Shown here piece by piece: positions 8,437 through 17,566 of a stretch of DNA of 64,000 nt. How positions within the stretch are numbered: position 1 is the stretch's first letter; the number at the start of each line of letters is the position of its first letter. A model generated the notes under the pieces. It searched no databases, was not told the origin of the DNA, and saw only the letters and a list, made by a program, of their open reading frames with translations. The stretch lies in NCBI RefSeq assembly GCF_003610235.1, contig NZ_RAPR01000001.1, forward strand, positions 4,588,001-4,652,000, written 5' to 3'. Source of the DNA: Catellatospora citrea (GTDB lineage Bacteria; Actinomycetota; Actinomycetes; Mycobacteriales; Micromonosporaceae). The position numbers and the translations under genes were made by a program.

Positions 8437-8499
8437 AGATCGCTGGTTCGTGCCAAAAGGTGAGGTCAGACCCCGCAATCCGACACGAACCAACGATCT
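8437..8499. repeat. Intergenic hairpin element, family A copy 2
   Basis: A 63-bp inverted repeat between the convergent thpR and aldo/keto reductase genes. Outer arms AGATCG/CGATCT (8437-8442, 8494-8499), inner arms TGGTTCGTG/CACGAACCA (8444-8452, 8484-8492), and core AGGTCAGACC (8463-8472). The inner arm sequence differs completely from copies 1 and 3 but stays complementary. Confidence 0.7.
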
Positions 8500-8519
8500 C
8501 CGCCCGACGGTCGAACCGG

Positions 8520-9506
8520 TTACCAGGCCCAGGCCTCCGGGCCCGGGCCGCCCTTGCCGACGGGCGGGAACAGCTCGTCGAGGCGGGTCAGGGTGTCCTC
8601 ATCGAGGGTGAGGGTCAGTGCGCCGAGGGTCTTGTCGAGTTGCTCCGCGGTGCGCGGGCCGATGATGGGGGCGGTCACGCCGGGGCGCGACAGCAGCCAG
8701 GCCAGCGCGACGTCGGCCGGGTCGGCGTCGAGCGACTCGCAGAGCTTCTCGTACGCCTCGATGGTGCCGCGGTGCTCGGCGAGGGTGTCGTTGGCGCGGC
8801 CCTCGCCGGACCGGGCCGCCGTGCCGTCCTTGATCTTGCGCAGGGCCCCGCTCAGCAGCCCGCCGTGCAGCGGCGACCACGGGATGATGCCGACGCCGTA
8901 CTGCATCGCCGCAGGGATCACCTCCAACTCGACATGGCGGGTCATGAGGTTGTAGATGCACTGCTCGGAGACCAGGCCGAGGAAGTGCCGGCTGCGGGCG
9001 GCCTCCTGCGCGGCCGCGATGTGCCAGCCGGCGAAGTTGGACGAGCCGACGTAGAGCACCTTGCCGGCGGCGACGAGGGTCTCCATCGCCTGCCAGATCT
9101 CGTCCCACGGCGTCTTCCGGTCCACGTGGTGCATCTGGTACAGGTCGATGTAGTCGGTCTGCAGCCGGCGCAGCGACGCGTCGGCGGCCTTGACGATGTG
9201 CCGGGCGGACAGGCCCTGCTCGTTGGGCCACTCGCCCATTTTGCCGTACACCTTCGTGGCCAGCACGACCTTGTCGCGGCGGCCCCCGCCCTGCGCGAAC
9301 CAGCGGCCGATGATCTGTTCGGTGATGCCCTCGCCGAGCTGCCAGCCGTACACGTCGGCGGTGTCGAAGAAGTTGATGCCGTGGTCGAGGGCGCGGTCCA
9401 TGATGGCGTGGCTGTCGGGTTCGGACGTCTTGGGTCCGAAGTTCATGGTGCCGAGGCAGAGCCTGCTGACGGTCAGGCCGGTGCGGCCCACAGTGGTGAA
9501 CTCCAT
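8520..9506 (-). CDS. Aldo/keto reductase
   Basis: A 328-residue NADPH-dependent oxidoreductase with a TIM-barrel fold. The catalytic tetrad is visible: Asp and Tyr in FFDTADVYG (about 49-57), Lys in VVLATKVYG, and His in YQMHHVD. The N-terminus MEFTTVGRTGLTVSRLCLGTMNFG and the C-terminal cofactor region PIIGPRTAEQLDKTLGAL are standard for the AKR11/12-like group of bacterial enzymes, which act on unknown aldehydes or ketones. It is convergent with thpR and is followed upstream by the separate sepH gene. The physiological substrate is unknown. Confidence 0.9.
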   Translation of the reverse strand: MEFTTVGRTGLTVSRLCLGTMNFGPKTSEPDSHAIMDRALDHGINFFDTADVYGWQLGEGITEQIIGRWFAQGGGRRDKVVLATKVYGKMGEWPNEQGLSARHIVKAADASLRRLQTDYIDLYQMHHVDRKTPWDEIWQAMETLVAAGKVLYVGSSNFAGWHIAAAQEAARSRHFLGLVSEQCIYNLMTRHVELEVIPAAMQYGVGIIPWSPLHGGLLSGALRKIKDGTAARSGEGRANDTLAEHRGTIEAYEKLCESLDADPADVALAWLLSRPGVTAPIIGPRTAEQLDKTLGALTLTLDEDTLTRLDELFPPVGKGGPGPEAWAW

Positions 9507-9560
9507 GAGTACCCACCCTATCCCCGCCGGAACGGGTCCGGCGGGGCGAAAGGGACGAGG

Positions 9561-10580
9561 TCAGCTCTCCCGGGCTGCCGGGGCGCCGCCGAATAGCACG
9601 TCGTCCCAGCTCGGCAGGCGCTTGCGCGGCTTGTCGCCGGGGCCGGTCGCGGTGCTGTCGGCGGCGGGCTGCCGGCGCGGGCGGAGCACGGCCAGCGACG
9701 GCACGGCCGGCACCTCCTTGGGCGCGTCGGCGTCCTCGTCGAAGGCGCTGCTGTCCCGGCCACCGGCGAGCACGGCGCTGGCCGGGCGCTGGCGCGGCGC
9801 GTCGGAGGGCACGTCGAGGCCGCGGCCGGGGCCGCTGCCCAGGGGCCGGTCCATCGCGGCGACCAGCGCGTCGCGGCCGGCCCGGATCGGGTCACGGCCG
9901 GGGCGGCGCGCGGTGTCGGCCGCGGTGGGCAGGCCGTGGCCGCTGCGGCTGGGCGTCGGCGTCTGGCCCGCGGTCGGGTCCTGCCCCAGGATCTGGGTGG
10001 GACGCTCGGCGCACAGGTACTGCGCCATGTCGTCGTAGGGCGACACCGACTGCCGGTTGCGGTCGAGCTCCCAGATCGCCTGCGCGGTGGCCTTGCCCGA
10101 CGGCCAGGTGGCCACGATGCGCCAGGTGCCGTCGTCGCGCCGGTAGGCGTCCCAGGAGATCTTCTCGGTGTCGATGCCGTGCTGGGCCAGCCGGCCGTCG
10201 ACGACGTCGGCGAGGGTCGCGCCCTTGTCGGAGCTCTTCAGCCGGGTGCGCCGCGCGTGCTGGGCGAGCATGGCCCGCTCCTGCAGCACCGGGCCGGCGT
10301 AGCGCAGCACGCGGTCCACCGGCACGCCCGCGATGCGGGCCACGTCGTCGGCGCTCTCGCCGGAGCGGATGCGCGACTGGATGTCCCGCGGGGACAGCAC
10401 GGTCGCCGCGTCGAAGGGCGACGCGGTGATGGTCATCGTGTGCGCGTTGGAGCCGCGATCGGGGTGCGTCGCCGAGGCGACGCGGTCGTCGATGGGCAGC
10501 GCCAGTAGACGACCGACCTCGTCCGCGAGGACGAGCGCCTGGCCGTCTTCGGAGAGGGCGACGAACCGTACGGGTCGCAT
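9561..10580 (-). CDS. sepH: Septation protein SepH
   Basis: SepH is an actinobacterial division protein that binds FtsZ and promotes Z-ring assembly. The 339-residue protein begins MRPVRFVALSEDGQALVLADE and has the conserved DUF3071 N-terminal region (about 1-170), including a helix-turn-helix-like stretch IRSGESADDVARIAGVPVDR that resembles the FtsZ-interacting motif. The C-terminal half is low-complexity and Pro/Arg/Asp-rich, ending in the conserved KPRKRLPSWDDVLFG motif. The ATG at 10580 is preceded by GGAGG. Longer readings upstream lack conservation. Confidence 0.9.
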   Translation of the reverse strand: MRPVRFVALSEDGQALVLADEVGRLLALPIDDRVASATHPDRGSNAHTMTITASPFDAATVLSPRDIQSRIRSGESADDVARIAGVPVDRVLRYAGPVLQERAMLAQHARRTRLKSSDKGATLADVVDGRLAQHGIDTEKISWDAYRRDDGTWRIVATWPSGKATAQAIWELDRNRQSVSPYDDMAQYLCAERPTQILGQDPTAGQTPTPSRSGHGLPTAADTARRPGRDPIRAGRDALVAAMDRPLGSGPGRGLDVPSDAPRQRPASAVLAGGRDSSAFDEDADAPKEVPAVPSLAVLRPRRQPAADSTATGPGDKPRKRLPSWDDVLFGGAPAARES

Positions 10581-10773
10581 CGTCAGCCTCCGTCCCCTGT
10601 GCCGGTCCATGCCGTGGCTGCCGGGGGGAGCTCCCGGCCACGGTATGACGTTCCCAAGAGAACACCGTACGCGTTGAAGGCACACCCGCGCACCCGCCAC
10701 GCCGAGTCTGACGACACGCTCACATTCGCGTGCCGACATATCCGGCGTGTCCACGGTGGCCGGTGGGGGCGGT

Positions 10774-12066
10774 TCAGCCCCTGCGTACGGCCGCGAGCGA
10801 GGTGGTGAGGCTGCGCTTGAGCCGGCCGCCGAGCGGACGTTCCACATAGCGGTGGATCAGCCAGGAGGCGCCCAGCAGCAGCGCGACGATCCCGGCCAGC
10901 AGCAGCCAGTGCGGCGCGTGCCCGCGCAGCGCCAGGATCAGCGTCTGCCCGATGGCCTGGTGGATCAGGTAGAGCGGATAGGTCAGCGCGCCCGCGACGG
11001 TCAGCCAGCGCCACCCGACGCGGTGGAACGCGCCGAGCGCGATCGCCGACAGCAGCGCGAAGCAGCCGGTGACCACGGCCGCCACGCTCCACCAGCTCTG
11101 GTGGAAGTGCTCCAGCGCCGGGTAGCCCTGCAGGCGGTACAGCGCGATCAGCCAGTTCGCCCCGACCAGCCCCCACAACAGCAGGTTGGCCCCGAACCGG
11201 TGGATCAGGAACAGCGCCACGCCGGCGACGAAGTACGGCGCGAACTCCGGCACGATCATGTTGTCGATCCAGCGCTGGTCCCAGGTGGTGGAGAAGACCG
11301 CGACCAGGGTCCACACGGCACAGAAGTAGACGACCCGGCGGCAGGTCACGCCCAGCCAGACCACGATCGCGAACAGCAGGTAGAAGCGCAGTTCCGCGCC
11401 GAGCGACCAGTACGACCAGTCCTGGTCGGTGACGCCCAGCCCGCTCTGCAGCATGGTCAGGTTGACCAGCGACTCGGGGGCGGGCAGCGGCCCGCGCAGC
11501 GCGGGCCAGGCGGCCAGCACCGCGGTGGTCACCACGACGCCGACCCAGTACGCCGGGAACAGCCGGACGACCCGGGAGACCGTGAACTCGCCGAGGCCGC
11601 GGCCCCAGCTGCTCAGGCAGATGACGAACCCGCTGATGAGGAAGAACAGGTTCACGCCGAGCCAGCCGAGGGAGGCGACGGCGGCCAGCGGGCCGAACAG
11701 CGAGCCGGGCTCGACGCCCCACGGCCCGCGTACCAGGTGATGGGAGACCACCAGCAGCGCCGCGGCCAGCCGCAGCCCGTCCAGGACCAGCAGCCGGGGT
11801 GCGGCCGGCCGCGCGACAGGAGCGCCGTCCGGGCGCTCCTCGGGAGCCGGGGTGGCAGCCGTGACCCGCGTGGCGGGATGGCCGGCCGTCGGAGCGTGCG
11901 CCGGTGGGCGCGGCGCCGTCGCGGCCGGGGGGAACGTGGCGCCGGACGGAACGTTGCGCTCTGGTGCCGCTGGGATGGCTTTCATGACCGTCAAGACACG
12001 GGAGGCCCCTGTCGGAGTTGACGCGTCCGGCGTCTTTTTTCCGGTCGGTTCCGTCTGCGTTGTCAC
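10774..12066 (-). CDS. Membrane acyltransferase 3 (OafA/YrhL family)
   Basis: A 430-residue integral-membrane acyltransferase predicted to O-acylate cell-surface sugars or other exported molecules. The first 85 residues are Pro/Ala-rich and probably cytosolic. The acyltransferase-3 domain starts with LDGLRLAAALLVVSHHLV, carrying the catalytic-type His, followed by FFLISGFVI, FPAYWVGV and about ten helices, ending YPLYLIHQAIGQ...WLIHRYVERPLG, the classic C-terminal signature. GTG at 12066 is chosen because AAGGGG stands about seven bases before it; a longer frame has no ribosome binding site. It stands alone, so the acceptor is unknown. Confidence 0.85.
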   Translation of the reverse strand: MTTQTEPTGKKTPDASTPTGASRVLTVMKAIPAAPERNVPSGATFPPAATAPRPPAHAPTAGHPATRVTAATPAPEERPDGAPVARPAAPRLLVLDGLRLAAALLVVSHHLVRGPWGVEPGSLFGPLAAVASLGWLGVNLFFLISGFVICLSSWGRGLGEFTVSRVVRLFPAYWVGVVVTTAVLAAWPALRGPLPAPESLVNLTMLQSGLGVTDQDWSYWSLGAELRFYLLFAIVVWLGVTCRRVVYFCAVWTLVAVFSTTWDQRWIDNMIVPEFAPYFVAGVALFLIHRFGANLLLWGLVGANWLIALYRLQGYPALEHFHQSWWSVAAVVTGCFALLSAIALGAFHRVGWRWLTVAGALTYPLYLIHQAIGQTLILALRGHAPHWLLLAGIVALLLGASWLIHRYVERPLGGRLKRSLTTSLAAVRRG

Positions 12067-12217
12067 CAGTGGACCCCTTGCGCTGGTCGGGTGGGCTCGC
12101 CCTGAAAGCAGTTGCCCAGCCGTGCCGCTGGCTACACCCGGCGGAAGGGGCGAGCCTATCCAAGACTCCCGTAAATAGCCCCAAATGCCGCATACATTCA
12201 CCGGTACGCGGACGAAA

Positions 12218-12248
12218 ATGCGGCGGAGCCCTTCGGGCCCCGCCGCAT
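12218..12248 (-). terminator. Intrinsic terminator of serC
   Basis: Hairpin with a 9-bp outer stem (ATGCGGCGG/CCGCCGCAT), one A/C mismatch, a 4-bp inner stem and a TTC loop. Read on the minus strand it is followed by TTTT, as expected of an intrinsic terminator just after the serC stop. Confidence 0.75.
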
Positions 12249-12265
12249 CAGTTGCGCGAAACGGT

Positions 12266-13390
12266 CTACAACTGCTCGATCACGTAGTCGATGCTCGCGG
12301 TCAGCGCCTGCACGTCCGACGGCTCGATGGCCGGGTAGAGCGCGACGCGCAGCTGATTGCGGCCCAGCTTGCGGTACGGCTCGGTGTCGACCACGCCGTT
12401 GGCGCGCAGCGTCTTCGCGATCGCGGCCGCGTCGATGCCGTCGTTGAAGTCGATCGTGGCGACCACATTGGAGCGCATGCCGGGATCGGTCACGAACGGC
12501 GTCGCCACCGGCGACTTCTCCGCCCAGCGGTACAGGATCTCGGCGCTCTCCGCGGTGCGCTGCGCCGCCCAGGACAGGCCGCCCTGCGCGTTCATCCAGT
12601 CGGTCTGCTCGGCGGCCAGGAAGATGGTGGCCAGCGCGGGCGTGTTCAGGGTCTGCTCCAGCCGCGAGTTCTCGATCGCGGTGACCAGGTCCAGGAACGC
12701 CGGGATGTACCGGCCGCCCGCCTTGATCTCCTCGGCCCGCGCGATGGCGGCCGGGGAGAGGATGGCGATCCACAGGCCGCCGTCCGAGGCGAAGCACTTC
12801 TGCGGCGCGAAGTAGTAGACGTCGCTCTGCGTCAGGTCCACGTCCAGGCCGCCCGCGGCCGAGGTGGCGTCGTGCAGGATCAGCGCGCCGGGGTCGGCCC
12901 CCGCCACCCGCTGCACTGGCACGGCGACACCGGTCGACGTCTCGTTCTGCGTGATGCCGTACGCGTCCACGCCCGCCTCCGCGGTCAGGAACGCGGCGCT
13001 GCCCGGCTCGCCCTTGTGGACCGTCGGCGCGCCCAGGAACGGGGCGTCCTTGACGGCCTTGGCGAACTTCGCGCCGAACTCGCCGAACGTGGCGAACTGG
13101 GCCCGGTCCTTGATCAGGGAGAACGCGGCGACCTCCCAGAAGGCCGTGGTGCCACCGTTGCCGATGATCACCTCGTAGCCCTCGGGCAGGCCGAAGAAGT
13201 CGGCCAGGCCCTGCCGGAAGCGGGCGACCTGGTTCTTCACCGTCTTCTGCCGGTGCGACGTGCCGAGGAAGGAGCCGGCGACCGAACTGAGCGCCTCCAC
13301 CGCCTGGGGCCGCACCTTGGACGGGCCGCAGCAGAACCGGCCGTCGGCAGGCAGGAGCTCGGCAGGGATCTTGATCGGCGTCTCGGCCAT
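12266..13390 (-). CDS. serC: Phosphoserine aminotransferase
   Basis: SerC converts 3-phosphohydroxypyruvate and glutamate to phosphoserine and 2-oxoglutarate in serine synthesis. The 374-residue protein is of the actinobacterial type: it starts with IKIPAELLPADGRFCCGPSKVRPQ, has HDATSAAGGLDVDL and the PLP lysine in YYFAPQKCFASDGG (around residue 190), and ends with RVALYPAIEPSDVQALTASID. Length is typical. It lies between citrate synthase and the acyltransferase, both on the same strand but separated by terminator hairpins, so it is probably a single-gene unit. Confidence 0.93.
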   Translation of the reverse strand: MAETPIKIPAELLPADGRFCCGPSKVRPQAVEALSSVAGSFLGTSHRQKTVKNQVARFRQGLADFFGLPEGYEVIIGNGGTTAFWEVAAFSLIKDRAQFATFGEFGAKFAKAVKDAPFLGAPTVHKGEPGSAAFLTAEAGVDAYGITQNETSTGVAVPVQRVAGADPGALILHDATSAAGGLDVDLTQSDVYYFAPQKCFASDGGLWIAILSPAAIARAEEIKAGGRYIPAFLDLVTAIENSRLEQTLNTPALATIFLAAEQTDWMNAQGGLSWAAQRTAESAEILYRWAEKSPVATPFVTDPGMRSNVVATIDFNDGIDAAAIAKTLRANGVVDTEPYRKLGRNQLRVALYPAIEPSDVQALTASIDYVIEQL

Positions 13391-13542
13391 GACATCAGTC
13401 CTTCAGGCGTGTCAGATCGTGCGAGAGAGCATCGGCGACGCTGCCAATGCCGCATTCTCCCACGTCAACGACCCACCCCCGGGCACCGTCCCACCCTTTC
13501 CCCCGTGACGGTCCTCACGCCCGCACCCCCCGCGGGAGACGG

Positions 13543-13574
13543 CGAAGGGCGCCCGCGCGAGCGGACGCCCTTCG
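13543..13574 (-). terminator. Terminator hairpin after citrate synthase
   Basis: Arms CGAAGGGCG (13543-13551) and CGCCCTTCG (13566-13574), with an inner CCGC/GCGG pairing, just downstream of the citrate synthase stop on the minus strand. Confidence 0.65.
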
Positions 13575-13586
13575 TTGCCTGACGGA

Positions 13587-14690
13587 TCAGTGGTGACTGA
13601 TGGCGTTCCAGCCCTCGACTTCCTGGGCCTTGCGGGTGCCGGGGCCGACGTACGTCGCCGACGGGCGGACCAGGCGGCCCAGCTTCTTCTGCTCCATGAT
13701 GTGCGCGGACCAGCCGGCCACCCGGGCGCAGGTGAACATCGAGGTGAACATGTGCGCGGGCACCTCGGCGAAGTCGAGCACGACCGCGGACCAGAACTCG
13801 ACGTTGGTCTCCAGCACCCGGTCGGGGCGGCGGGCGCGCAGCTCGGCCAGCGCGGCCTTCTCCAGCGCCTCGGCCACCTCGTAGCGGGCCGCGCCCAGCT
13901 CCTTGGCGGTGCGGCGCAGCACGCGGGCGCGCGGGTCCTCGGCCCGGTAGACCCGGTGGCCGAAGCCCATCAGCCGCTCGCCGCGGTCCAGCACGCCCTT
14001 GACGTAGCCCTCGGCGTCGCCGGAGCGCTCCACGCCCTCGATCATGTGCAGCACCCGCGAGGGCGCGCCGCCGTGCAGCGGGCCGGACAGCGCGCCGATG
14101 CCGGAGGAGATGCAGGCCGCGGCGTCGGCGCCGGTGGAGGCGACGACCCGGGTGGTGAAGGTGGAGGCGTTCATGCCGTGCTCGGCGGCCGAGATGAAGT
14201 ACGCGTCGACGGCCTTGACGTGCCGCGGGTCGGGCTCACCGCGCCAGCGCTTCATGAAGCGCTCGACGATGGTCTGCGCCTTGTCGATCTCCTTCTGCGG
14301 CACGGCCGGCAGGCCCAGGCCGCGGGCCGACTGCGCCACGAAGGACAGCGCGGTCACCGACACCCGGGCGAGGTCCTCGCGGGCCTGCTCGTCGGAGATG
14401 TCGAGCAGCTGGCCCAGGCCCCAGTACGGGGCGAGCATGGCGACCGCGGACTGCACGTCGACGCGGATGTCACCGGAGTGCACGGGCACCGGGAACGGCT
14501 CGGCGGGCGGCAGGCCCGGCCCGAACTTGCCGTCCACCAGCAGCGCCCAGACGTTGCCGAAGGAGACCTGGCCGATCAGATCCTCGATGTCGACGCCCCG
14601 GTAGCGAAGCGCGCCGCCTTCCTTGTCGGGCTCGGCGATCTCGGTCTCGAAGGCGATCACGCCCTCCAGGCCCGGCTTGAAGTCGGACAT
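13587..14690 (-). CDS. Citrate synthase 2
   Basis: Condenses acetyl-CoA with oxaloacetate. The 367-residue protein is the shorter, second-type actinobacterial citrate synthase (like mycobacterial CitA). Family motifs are AAEHGMNASTFTTRVVASTG with a catalytic-type His, GPLHGGAPSRVLHMIE, GFGHRVYRAEDPRARVLR with the second His, and NVEFWSAVVLDF near the catalytic Asp region. The ATG at 14690 (MSDFKPGLEGVIAF) has GGGAGAA upstream; an extended frame is not conserved. It is divergent from pdxH. Whether it is the main or an accessory citrate synthase cannot be judged from this window. Confidence 0.92.
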   Translation of the reverse strand: MSDFKPGLEGVIAFETEIAEPDKEGGALRYRGVDIEDLIGQVSFGNVWALLVDGKFGPGLPPAEPFPVPVHSGDIRVDVQSAVAMLAPYWGLGQLLDISDEQAREDLARVSVTALSFVAQSARGLGLPAVPQKEIDKAQTIVERFMKRWRGEPDPRHVKAVDAYFISAAEHGMNASTFTTRVVASTGADAAACISSGIGALSGPLHGGAPSRVLHMIEGVERSGDAEGYVKGVLDRGERLMGFGHRVYRAEDPRARVLRRTAKELGAARYEVAEALEKAALAELRARRPDRVLETNVEFWSAVVLDFAEVPAHMFTSMFTCARVAGWSAHIMEQKKLGRLVRPSATYVGPGTRKAQEVEGWNAISHH

Positions 14691-14910
14691 GTCGTTCTCC
14701 CGGTTCTCGGACCTGAGGTTAGGTTCAGTTCGAGCAACATCTTGCCCCGCGGGTAACCGTTTGGCGACCCGCCCCGCACGTGCCGGACGAGACATCTTCG
14801 GTCGACGATGGCCTTGTCAACGGGATTTCCACCGGGGGCGAGCTGGCACGACACGATTTCCACTGCTGACACGCAGTGCGACAGGATGACTACGTGACTT
14901 GGAGCACACC

Positions 14911-15618
14911 TTGACCACCGGCCCCTCCGCCGCGCCCCACGACCTGGCGCGCATGCGCCGTGAATACGAGGCCGCCGCCGCGCACCGCCCGGCCGTACGC
15001 GAGGAGCCGCTCGTCGAGGAGCACCTCGCCGCGGACTGGCCGACCCAGTTCGGGCGGTGGTTCGCCGAGGCGGTGGCCGCGGACCTGCCCGAGCCCAACG
15101 CGATGATCGTCGCCACGGCCGACGCGCAGGGGCGGCCCAGCAGCCGCACCGTGCTGCTCAAGGGCTACGACGAGCGCGGCTTCGTGTTCTTCACCAACTA
15201 CGCCTCGCGCAAGGGCCGGGAGGCGCTGGCCAACCCGTACGCCAGCCTGCTCTTCCCGTGGTTCGCGATGGGCCGCCAGGTGGTGGTGTGCGGCCGGATC
15301 GCGCCGGTGGACCGGCACGTGAGCGAGGAGTACTTCCGGTTGCGCCCGCGCGGGGCGCAGCTGGGCGCGTGGGCCAGCGCGCAGTCCTCGGTGCTGCCCG
15401 ACCGGCAGGCGCTGGACGACGCGTACGCCGCGGCCGAGCAGTCGTTCCCGGCCGAGGCCGACGTGCCGCTGCCCGAGCACTGGGGCGGGCTGCGGGTGGA
15501 GCCGGAGACCGTCGAGTTCTGGCAGGGCAGGCGCAGCAGGCTGCACGATCGGCTCCGTTTCCGCAGCGAGCCGGACGGCGGCGCGGACAGGTGGATCGTG
15601 GAGCGCCTGGCGCCTTAG
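14911..15618 (+). CDS. pdxH: Pyridoxamine 5'-phosphate oxidase
   Basis: FMN enzyme that oxidises pyridoxine or pyridoxamine 5'-phosphate to PLP. The 235-residue protein has the FMN-binding SSRTVLLKGYDERGFVFFTN and SRKGREALANPYASLLFPW, and the C-terminal signature WQGRRSRLHDRLRFR followed by WIVERLAP, which is the conserved end of PdxH. Start TTG at 14911 has GGAG (14901-14904) at a good distance; another in-frame TTG at 14899 lacks a site. Nearby PLP enzymes (SerC, SdaA is not PLP-dependent) give no clear operon. The adjoining epimerase gene follows after 23 bases and may be co-transcribed. Confidence 0.9.
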   Translation: MTTGPSAAPHDLARMRREYEAAAAHRPAVREEPLVEEHLAADWPTQFGRWFAEAVAADLPEPNAMIVATADAQGRPSSRTVLLKGYDERGFVFFTNYASRKGREALANPYASLLFPWFAMGRQVVVCGRIAPVDRHVSEEYFRLRPRGAQLGAWASAQSSVLPDRQALDDAYAAAEQSFPAEADVPLPEHWGGLRVEPETVEFWQGRRSRLHDRLRFRSEPDGGADRWIVERLAP

Positions 15619-15641
15619 AAAGCAATGTAGGGTGCGAGATC

Positions 15642-16565
15642 GTGACCAACTTTCGGCCGTCCGGCACCCAATGGACGCTCAGCCACGGTGACCAGACCGC
15701 GACCGTCGTAGAGGTCGGCGGCGGCCTGCGCGGCTACTCGGTGGGCGGGACCGAGATCCTCGACGGGTACGCCGAGGGCGAGCTCTGCCCGGCCGGCTCC
15801 GGCCAGCTGCTGATGCCCTGGCCGAACCGGATCCGCGACGGCCACTACCGCCACGCGGGCCAGGCCCACCAGCTTCCGCTCAGCGAGCCGTCCCTGCACA
15901 ACGCCATCCACGGCCTGGTGCGCTGGCTGCCCTGGCACGTGGCGGAGCAGTCCGACGGCCTGCTCGCGCTGGAGTGCGGGCTGGAGCCGCAGATCGGCTA
16001 CCCGTGGCGGCTGGACCTGCGGGTCGAGTACCGGCTGGGCGATCTCGGCCTGACCGTGACGCACCACGTGGCGAACCGCTCGGCCGACCCCGCGCCCTTC
16101 GGCGTCGGCACGCACCCGTACCTGCGCATCCCCGGCCACGCGGTGGACGAGCTGACGCTGACGGTGCCCGCGCGCACCCGGCTGCTGGTCGACGGCCGCA
16201 TGCTGCCGATCGGCGCGGCGAAGGTGGCCGGCGGCGAGTTCGACTTCACCGAGCCGCGGCGCATCGGCGCGCTGGAGCTCGACACGGCGTTCGGCGACCT
16301 GGTCCGCGACGGCGACGGCGGCTCGACCGTCAGCATCAGCGCCCCGGACGGGCGCGCGGTGCACGTCTGGGCCGACGCGAACTTCCACTGGTGGCAGCTG
16401 TTCACGGCGCACACGCTGACCGGCGAGCGGCACCGCCGCGCGGTCGCGATCGAGCCGATGACCTGCCCGCCGGACGCGATGCGCTCGGGCCGGGACCTGA
16501 TCGAACTGGCCCCGGACGAGACCTGGCAGGGCACCTGGGGAATCCGCGCCGACCTCGGGGCCTGA
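15642..16565 (+). CDS. Aldose 1-epimerase family protein
   Basis: A 307-residue galactose-mutarotase-like protein that interconverts alpha and beta anomers of hexoses. Residues expected in the active site are visible: His in LHNAIHGLVRW (near residue 90), His in GVGTHPYLRI (near 165), and the catalytic-type Glu in RAVAIEPMTCPPDA (near 275). The GTG start at 15642 gives a natural N-terminus and leaves 23 bases after pdxH; the ribosome binding site is weak. The nitroreductase gene follows after two bases, so the two are very likely one transcript. Actual sugar not known. Confidence 0.87.
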   Translation: MTNFRPSGTQWTLSHGDQTATVVEVGGGLRGYSVGGTEILDGYAEGELCPAGSGQLLMPWPNRIRDGHYRHAGQAHQLPLSEPSLHNAIHGLVRWLPWHVAEQSDGLLALECGLEPQIGYPWRLDLRVEYRLGDLGLTVTHHVANRSADPAPFGVGTHPYLRIPGHAVDELTLTVPARTRLLVDGRMLPIGAAKVAGGEFDFTEPRRIGALELDTAFGDLVRDGDGGSTVSISAPDGRAVHVWADANFHWWQLFTAHTLTGERHRRAVAIEPMTCPPDAMRSGRDLIELAPDETWQGTWGIRADLGA

Positions 16566-16567
16566 GC

Positions 16568-17227
16568 GTGGAGTTCGCCGACGTCGTCCGCCGACGCCGG
16601 ATGGTGCGCCGCTACGACCCGGACCGGCCGGTGCCGGCCGAGGTCGTGCAGCGGCTGCTGAGCCACGCCACCCGGGCGCCCTCGGCCGGGTTCGCCCAGG
16701 GCTGGGCGTTCCTGGTGCTGGAGGCCGCGGACGACCGGGAACGCTTCTGGACGGCGGCGAGCCCGCCGGCCGGCGCGCGGACCCGATGGCTGGACGGCAT
16801 GCGCACCGCACCGCTGATCATCGTGCCGCTGTCGGACAAGTCGGCGTACCTGGACCGGTACGCCGAGCCGGACAAGGGCTGGACGGATCGCGACGAGGCG
16901 CGCTGGGCGGTGCCGTACTGGCACGTCGACACCGGCATGGCCGCGCTGCTGATGCTGCTCACCGCAGTGGACGAGGGCCTGGGCGCGTGCTTCTTCGGCA
17001 TCCCGCCGCAGCGGCTCGACGCGTTCCGTGCGGCATTCGGCGTGCCGGCCGGGCACACCCCGGTCGGCGCGGTGAGCCTGGGCTACCGGGCGGCCGATCA
17101 CCGGTCGGCGTCACTCGCCCGGGGCCGCAGGTCACTCGACGAGGTGGTCCACCGCGGCACCTGGGGAGCGACCGTGGAAGCGGCGCAGGCGTCGGCGGGT
17201 GCGCGTAACGTCGCCGACGGCGGTTAG
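16568..17227 (+). CDS. Nitroreductase family protein
   Basis: A 219-residue FMN-dependent oxidoreductase. The N-terminal FADVVRRRRMVRRYDPDRPVP binds the FMN phosphate in this family; HATRAPSAGFAQGW and the late GLGACFFGIPPQRLDAF are the other usual blocks. The substrate of such enzymes is rarely known. The GTG start is two bases after the aldose epimerase stop, implying translational coupling. The C-terminal 20 residues are Ala-rich and not conserved-looking. A small VapB-like gene with a strong ribosome binding site follows. Confidence 0.87.
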   Translation: MEFADVVRRRRMVRRYDPDRPVPAEVVQRLLSHATRAPSAGFAQGWAFLVLEAADDRERFWTAASPPAGARTRWLDGMRTAPLIIVPLSDKSAYLDRYAEPDKGWTDRDEARWAVPYWHVDTGMAALLMLLTAVDEGLGACFFGIPPQRLDAFRAAFGVPAGHTPVGAVSLGYRAADHRSASLARGRRSLDEVVHRGTWGATVEAAQASAGARNVADGG

Positions 17228-17262
17228 GCTGAGCGCACTCGGTTTCGGAGGGGAGGGTAGGC

Positions 17263-17556
17263 GTGATCTTCAAGGCGGTGCGTGACGGGCGGCCGTACCC
17301 GGAGCACGGGTACACCCTCAAGCAGTGGGCCGAGATCCCGCCGGAGCGGGTGTCCCTCAACCAGCTGATCACGATCAAGCTGGAGATGGCCCTGGACCGG
17401 GTCCTGGCCGACGACTCCACGTTCTACGGCGACCTCTTCCCGCACGTGGTGCAGTGGCAGGGCGAGCTCTACCTGGAGGACGGGCTGCACCGGGCGCTGC
17501 GCGCGGCCCTGCAGCAGCGACACCAGATCCACGTCCGCGTCCTGGTCCTCAGCTGA
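17263..17556 (+). CDS. Small conserved protein, labelled VapB-type antitoxin in related genomes
   Basis: A 97-residue protein with a very strong ribosome binding site (GGAGGGGAGGG) before GTG 17263. It begins MIFKAVRDGRPYPEHGYTLKQWAEIPP and contains LYLEDGLHRALRAALQQR. From memory, close relatives occur widely in actinobacteria and are often called VapB family antitoxin, yet no PIN-domain toxin gene is next to it here. The DGLHRALRAAL stretch resembles the DGHHR loop of ParB/sulfiredoxin-fold proteins, which may be a better clue to structure. Function is unproven; treat the antitoxin label with caution. Confidence 0.7.
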   Translation: MIFKAVRDGRPYPEHGYTLKQWAEIPPERVSLNQLITIKLEMALDRVLADDSTFYGDLFPHVVQWQGELYLEDGLHRALRAALQQRHQIHVRVLVLS

Positions 17557-17566
17557 GCTGAGCTGC

